From JAUVIB01 sp964424545 (GTDB lineage Bacteria > Calditrichota > Calditrichia > Calditrichales > Calditrichaceae), in assembly GCA_964424545.1 (NCBI GenBank), contig CAYRJN010000180.1:1-7709 (forward strand): DNA of 7,709 nucleotides, read 5' to 3'. The translations under genes and the position numbers were made by a program. The stretch's first letter is position 1. Every line of letters begins with the position of its first letter. This document shows positions 5,589-7,709 of the stretch, in pieces. The notes below the pieces were generated by a model. That model saw only the letters and a program-made list of their open reading frames with translations, had not been told where the DNA came from and made no database searches.

Positions 5589-7388
5589 ATGAGCGCTGAT
5601 TTAACTGTTTTTTCAAAAGATAATCTGCCGAAAATCGGCATCCGTCCCACTATTGACGGCCGACTCGGCGGCGTACGAGAATCGCTCGAAAAACAAACGA
5701 TGGGCATGGCCGAAAACGTGGCCAAATTTTTATCGGATAATTTACGCTACCCGACCGGAGATCCCGTTGAATGCGTAATCGCCGACAGCTGCATTGGCGG
5801 CGTAAAAGAAGCGGCTATGGCTGCCGATAAATTTAAAAAAGAAAACGTAGGCATTTCGCTGACCGTAACGCCCTGCTGGTGTTACGGTTCGGAAACGATG
5901 GATATGGACCCGTATATTCCCAAAGCTGTTTGGGGCTTTAACGGAACGGAACGACCGGGAGCCGTTTATCTTGCGGCTGTTTTGGCAGCGCACAACCAAA
6001 AGGGATTGCCGGCTTTCGGCATTTACGGTAAAGACGTACAGGATGTTAAAGACACGTCCATTCCACAAGATGTTCAGGAAAAAATTCTACGCTTTGCCAA
6101 AGCCGGACTTGCCGTTGCATTGATGAAGGGTAAATCTTATTTGGCCATGGGCGGCGTTTCCATGGGTATTGCCGGCTCAATTGTCGACCATAATTTTTTT
6201 GAAGCCTATCTCGGTATGCGCGTGGAAAGCATTGACATGTCCGAATTTATCCGTCGTATCGATGAAGAAATCTATGACAAGGACGAATATGAAAAAGCCT
6301 TGCTCTGGGTTCGGAAAAATTGCACGGAAGGCAAAGACTATAATAAACCGGAAAAACGGAAATCAAGAGAAGATAAAGACGCCGATTGGGAATTTTCCTT
6401 AAAAATGGCTTTAATTGCCCGTGATCTTATGGTTGGTAATAAAAAATTGGAAGAGATCGGCTACGGCGAAGAATCGATGGGACATAACGCTATTGCCGGC
6501 GGCTTTCAGGGCCAGCGCCAATGGACAGATCATTTCCCCAACGGGGATTTTATGGAAGCCATTTTAAATACCTCTTTTGATTGGAATGGCAAACGAGCGC
6601 CTTATATTGTGGCCACGGAAAACGATTCCTTGAACGGCGTTTCCATGCTTTTCGGCTATCTGTTAACCAATACAGCGCAAATTTTCTCCGATGTTCGCAC
6701 TTATTGGAGTCCGGAAGCAGTTGAACGCGTTACGGGTTACCGACCGCAAGGCGAAGCGGCAAACGGCTTTTTACATTTAATTAATTCGGGACCGACTACT
6801 CTCGATGGTACCGGTCAACAAACAATCGACGGCAAACCCGCTATGAAACCTTTTTGGGAGATTAGCAACGAAGAAATGAACAAATGCCTTGAAGCGACAA
6901 CCTGGCACCCCGGCAATCTCGGCTATTTTCGCGGCGGAGGTTATTCCAGCCGTTTTAAAACGCAGGGCGGTATGCCGGTAACCATGAGTCGCATAAACAT
7001 TATTAAAGGACTTGGCCCGGCTATACAGATAGCCGAAGGTTACACTATTGATCTACCCGATGATGTACATAATAAATTAGACGAACGCACTGATCCGTCC
7101 TGGCCGACAACATGGTTCGCTCCGCGTTTAACCGGCGGCGGCGCATTTAGCGATGTCTATTCCGTTATGAATAATTGGGGTGCAAATCACGGCGCAATTA
7201 GTTACGGACATATCGGAGCCGATTTGATCGCTCTCGCTTCGTTATTGAGAATTCCGGTTTTTATGCATAATGTATCCGAAGATAAAATTTTTCGTCCGTC
7301 TGCCTGGAACGCTTTTGGAACCGCCGATCGCGAGGGAGCCGATTTTAGAGCTTGCGCTAATTTCGGACCACTCTACGGTAAATATTAA
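5589..7388 (+). CDS. fucI: L-fucose isomerase
   Basis: FucI converts L-fucose to L-fuculose, and often D-arabinose to D-ribulose, as the first step of cytoplasmic fucose breakdown. The 599-residue protein matches the usual length of about 590. It begins with the family block PKIGIRPTIDGRLGGVRESLE (14-34). The Mn2+-binding catalytic residues are visible: Glu323 in DFMEAIL, Asp346 in ATENDSLNG and His534 in NNWGANHGA, which corresponds to His528 of the E. coli enzyme. Other family blocks are TPCWCYGSETMDMD (94-107), FSDVRTYWSPEAVERVTGYRP (366-386) and the C-terminal RPSAW...RACANFGPLYGKY (569-599). The ATG at 5589 has AAGGAG ten bases upstream. No fuculokinase, aldolase or fucose transporter gene lies in the window, and a repeat follows the stop codon directly. 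Regulation is probably by a LacI-type repressor through the palindrome at 5532-5543. The reading frame is intact with no sign of decay. Confidence 0.97.
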   Translation: MSADLTVFSKDNLPKIGIRPTIDGRLGGVRESLEKQTMGMAENVAKFLSDNLRYPTGDPVECVIADSCIGGVKEAAMAADKFKKENVGISLTVTPCWCYGSETMDMDPYIPKAVWGFNGTERPGAVYLAAVLAAHNQKGLPAFGIYGKDVQDVKDTSIPQDVQEKILRFAKAGLAVALMKGKSYLAMGGVSMGIAGSIVDHNFFEAYLGMRVESIDMSEFIRRIDEEIYDKDEYEKALLWVRKNCTEGKDYNKPEKRKSREDKDADWEFSLKMALIARDLMVGNKKLEEIGYGEESMGHNAIAGGFQGQRQWTDHFPNGDFMEAILNTSFDWNGKRAPYIVATENDSLNGVSMLFGYLLTNTAQIFSDVRTYWSPEAVERVTGYRPQGEAANGFLHLINSGPTTLDGTGQQTIDGKPAMKPFWEISNEEMNKCLEATTWHPGNLGYFRGGGYSSRFKTQGGMPVTMSRINIIKGLGPAIQIAEGYTIDLPDDVHNKLDERTDPSWPTTWFAPRLTGGGAFSDVYSVMNNWGANHGAISYGHIGADLIALASLLRIPVFMHNVSEDKIFRPSAWNAFGTADREGADFRACANFGPLYGKY

Positions 7389-7598
7389 GAACATAACTTC
7401 GCAAAGTGATTAATGAAAAAAGTACGGGTAGAATCGTCAACGTGTCATTCCTTCGAAAGAAGGAACCCGAATGTAGACAATAGCAAGATTTAGATTCCCT
7501 ATAAAACATTCGGGAATGAGATGGAGGAGGAGAATGTAGGAACGGCAACAAAAAAGGCTAACATTGTCATTCTCAGATAAATCGGAGAATCCAAAATA
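7388..7598. repeat. Dispersed palindromic repeat, copy 2 (inverted)
   Basis: This is the reverse complement of copy 1 and begins at the last base of the fucI stop codon. The main homology ends near 7555. It then resumes after an extra block of about 32 bases: AATCCAAAAT at 7588-7597 mirrors the first ten bases of the window. The extra block holds its own hairpin, ATTCTC/GAGAAT (7569-7574 with 7585-7590). Within the main part, TTCCTTC (7448-7454), a GAAA loop and GAAGGAA (7459-7465) form a hairpin whose plus-strand RNA has a GNRA tetraloop. The second hairpin, ATTCCC/GGGAAT (7494-7499 with 7512-7517), is weaker than in copy 1. The hairpins could slow or end transcription from fucI, but there is no run of T after the stems. 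Confidence 0.85.
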
Positions 7599-7709
7599 TT
7601 ACCTATGTGAAAGATGTATAATTTCAAAAATGAAAATATCCGAAATAGGTTATTTTTTGAAATTCCGATACAAGAATTTAGAGTTGCATAAACAATATGT
7701 ATAATTTAT
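7599..7709. other. AT-rich end of window with nested inverted repeats
   Basis: No gene is visible here. AATTTCAAAAA (7620-7630) and TTTTTGAAATT (7654-7664) form a perfect 11-bp inverted repeat. ACCTAT (7601-7606) can pair instead with ATAGGT (7645-7650), which lies in its loop. ATGTATAATTT occurs twice in direct orientation (7614-7624 and 7697-7707) and includes a TATAAT that could act as a -10 element for a gene beyond the edge. Confidence 0.35.

Noticed and set aside
5341..5616. Minus-strand open frame of 91 codons across the fucI promoter region
   Set aside because: It overlaps the fucI start, promoter and a repeat, has low-complexity AT-driven composition and resembles no known family.
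7357..7551. Minus-strand open frame of 64 codons in copy 2 of the repeat
   Set aside because: It lies almost wholly in a non-coding palindromic repeat and overlaps the fucI 3' end.
1..7598. CRISPR array suggested by repeated motifs
   Set aside because: The repeats are few, palindromic, inverted and unevenly spaced, with no spacer-length periodicity and no cas genes.

Overview
The window comes from a bacterium with AT-rich intergenic DNA and genes of moderate GC content. The binding protein is a lipoprotein, ribosome-binding sites vary from good to absent, and two -10 regions read TATATTTG and GATATTTG, close to the TAnnTTTG form of Bacteroidota promoters. Palindromic dispersed repeats of the TGTCATTCC...GGAATGACA kind are common in uncultured Gram-negative lineages. 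I would guess a member of the Bacteroidota/FCB group or a neighbouring phylum, but the sequence does not settle this.

Layout. Positions 1-181 and 7388-7598 hold two copies, in inverted orientation, of a repeat of about 170 bp. They bracket everything else. Positions 182-490 hold no convincing gene. A promoter at 491-521, overlapped by a 7-5-7 inverted repeat, leads into a three-gene operon (558-3915): a solute-binding lipoprotein, a fused double-domain permease and a short ATPase, which form an ABC importer of the Fe(III)/FbpABC type. The binding protein has an acidic TDTDDA stretch where I would expect the iron-binding tyrosine pair of classical ferric-binding proteins, so the substrate is uncertain.

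The operon is followed by the decayed 3' half of an IS630-family transposase (3958-4449), with two in-frame nonsense codons and no N-terminal domain. Next is a minus-strand class I SAM-dependent methyltransferase (4482-5123). The region between it and the next gene (5124-5588) holds a palindromic MITE-like unit (5212-5304), a partial third copy of the flanking repeat (5338-5370) and the promoter and operator of the last gene. That gene is an intact L-fucose isomerase (fucI, 5589-7388). A perfect 12-bp palindrome, GCAAACGTTTGC, sits at its predicted transcription start, which suggests repression by a LacI-family regulator.

The genes do not form one pathway. The importer is one functional unit, fucI starts or belongs to a sugar-catabolic unit whose other genes lie outside the window, and the methyltransferase stands alone between mobile-element debris. 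I found no clearly new molecular system. The best leads are the atypical binding-protein subfamily, the fucI operator and the repeat family that frames and punctuates the region.
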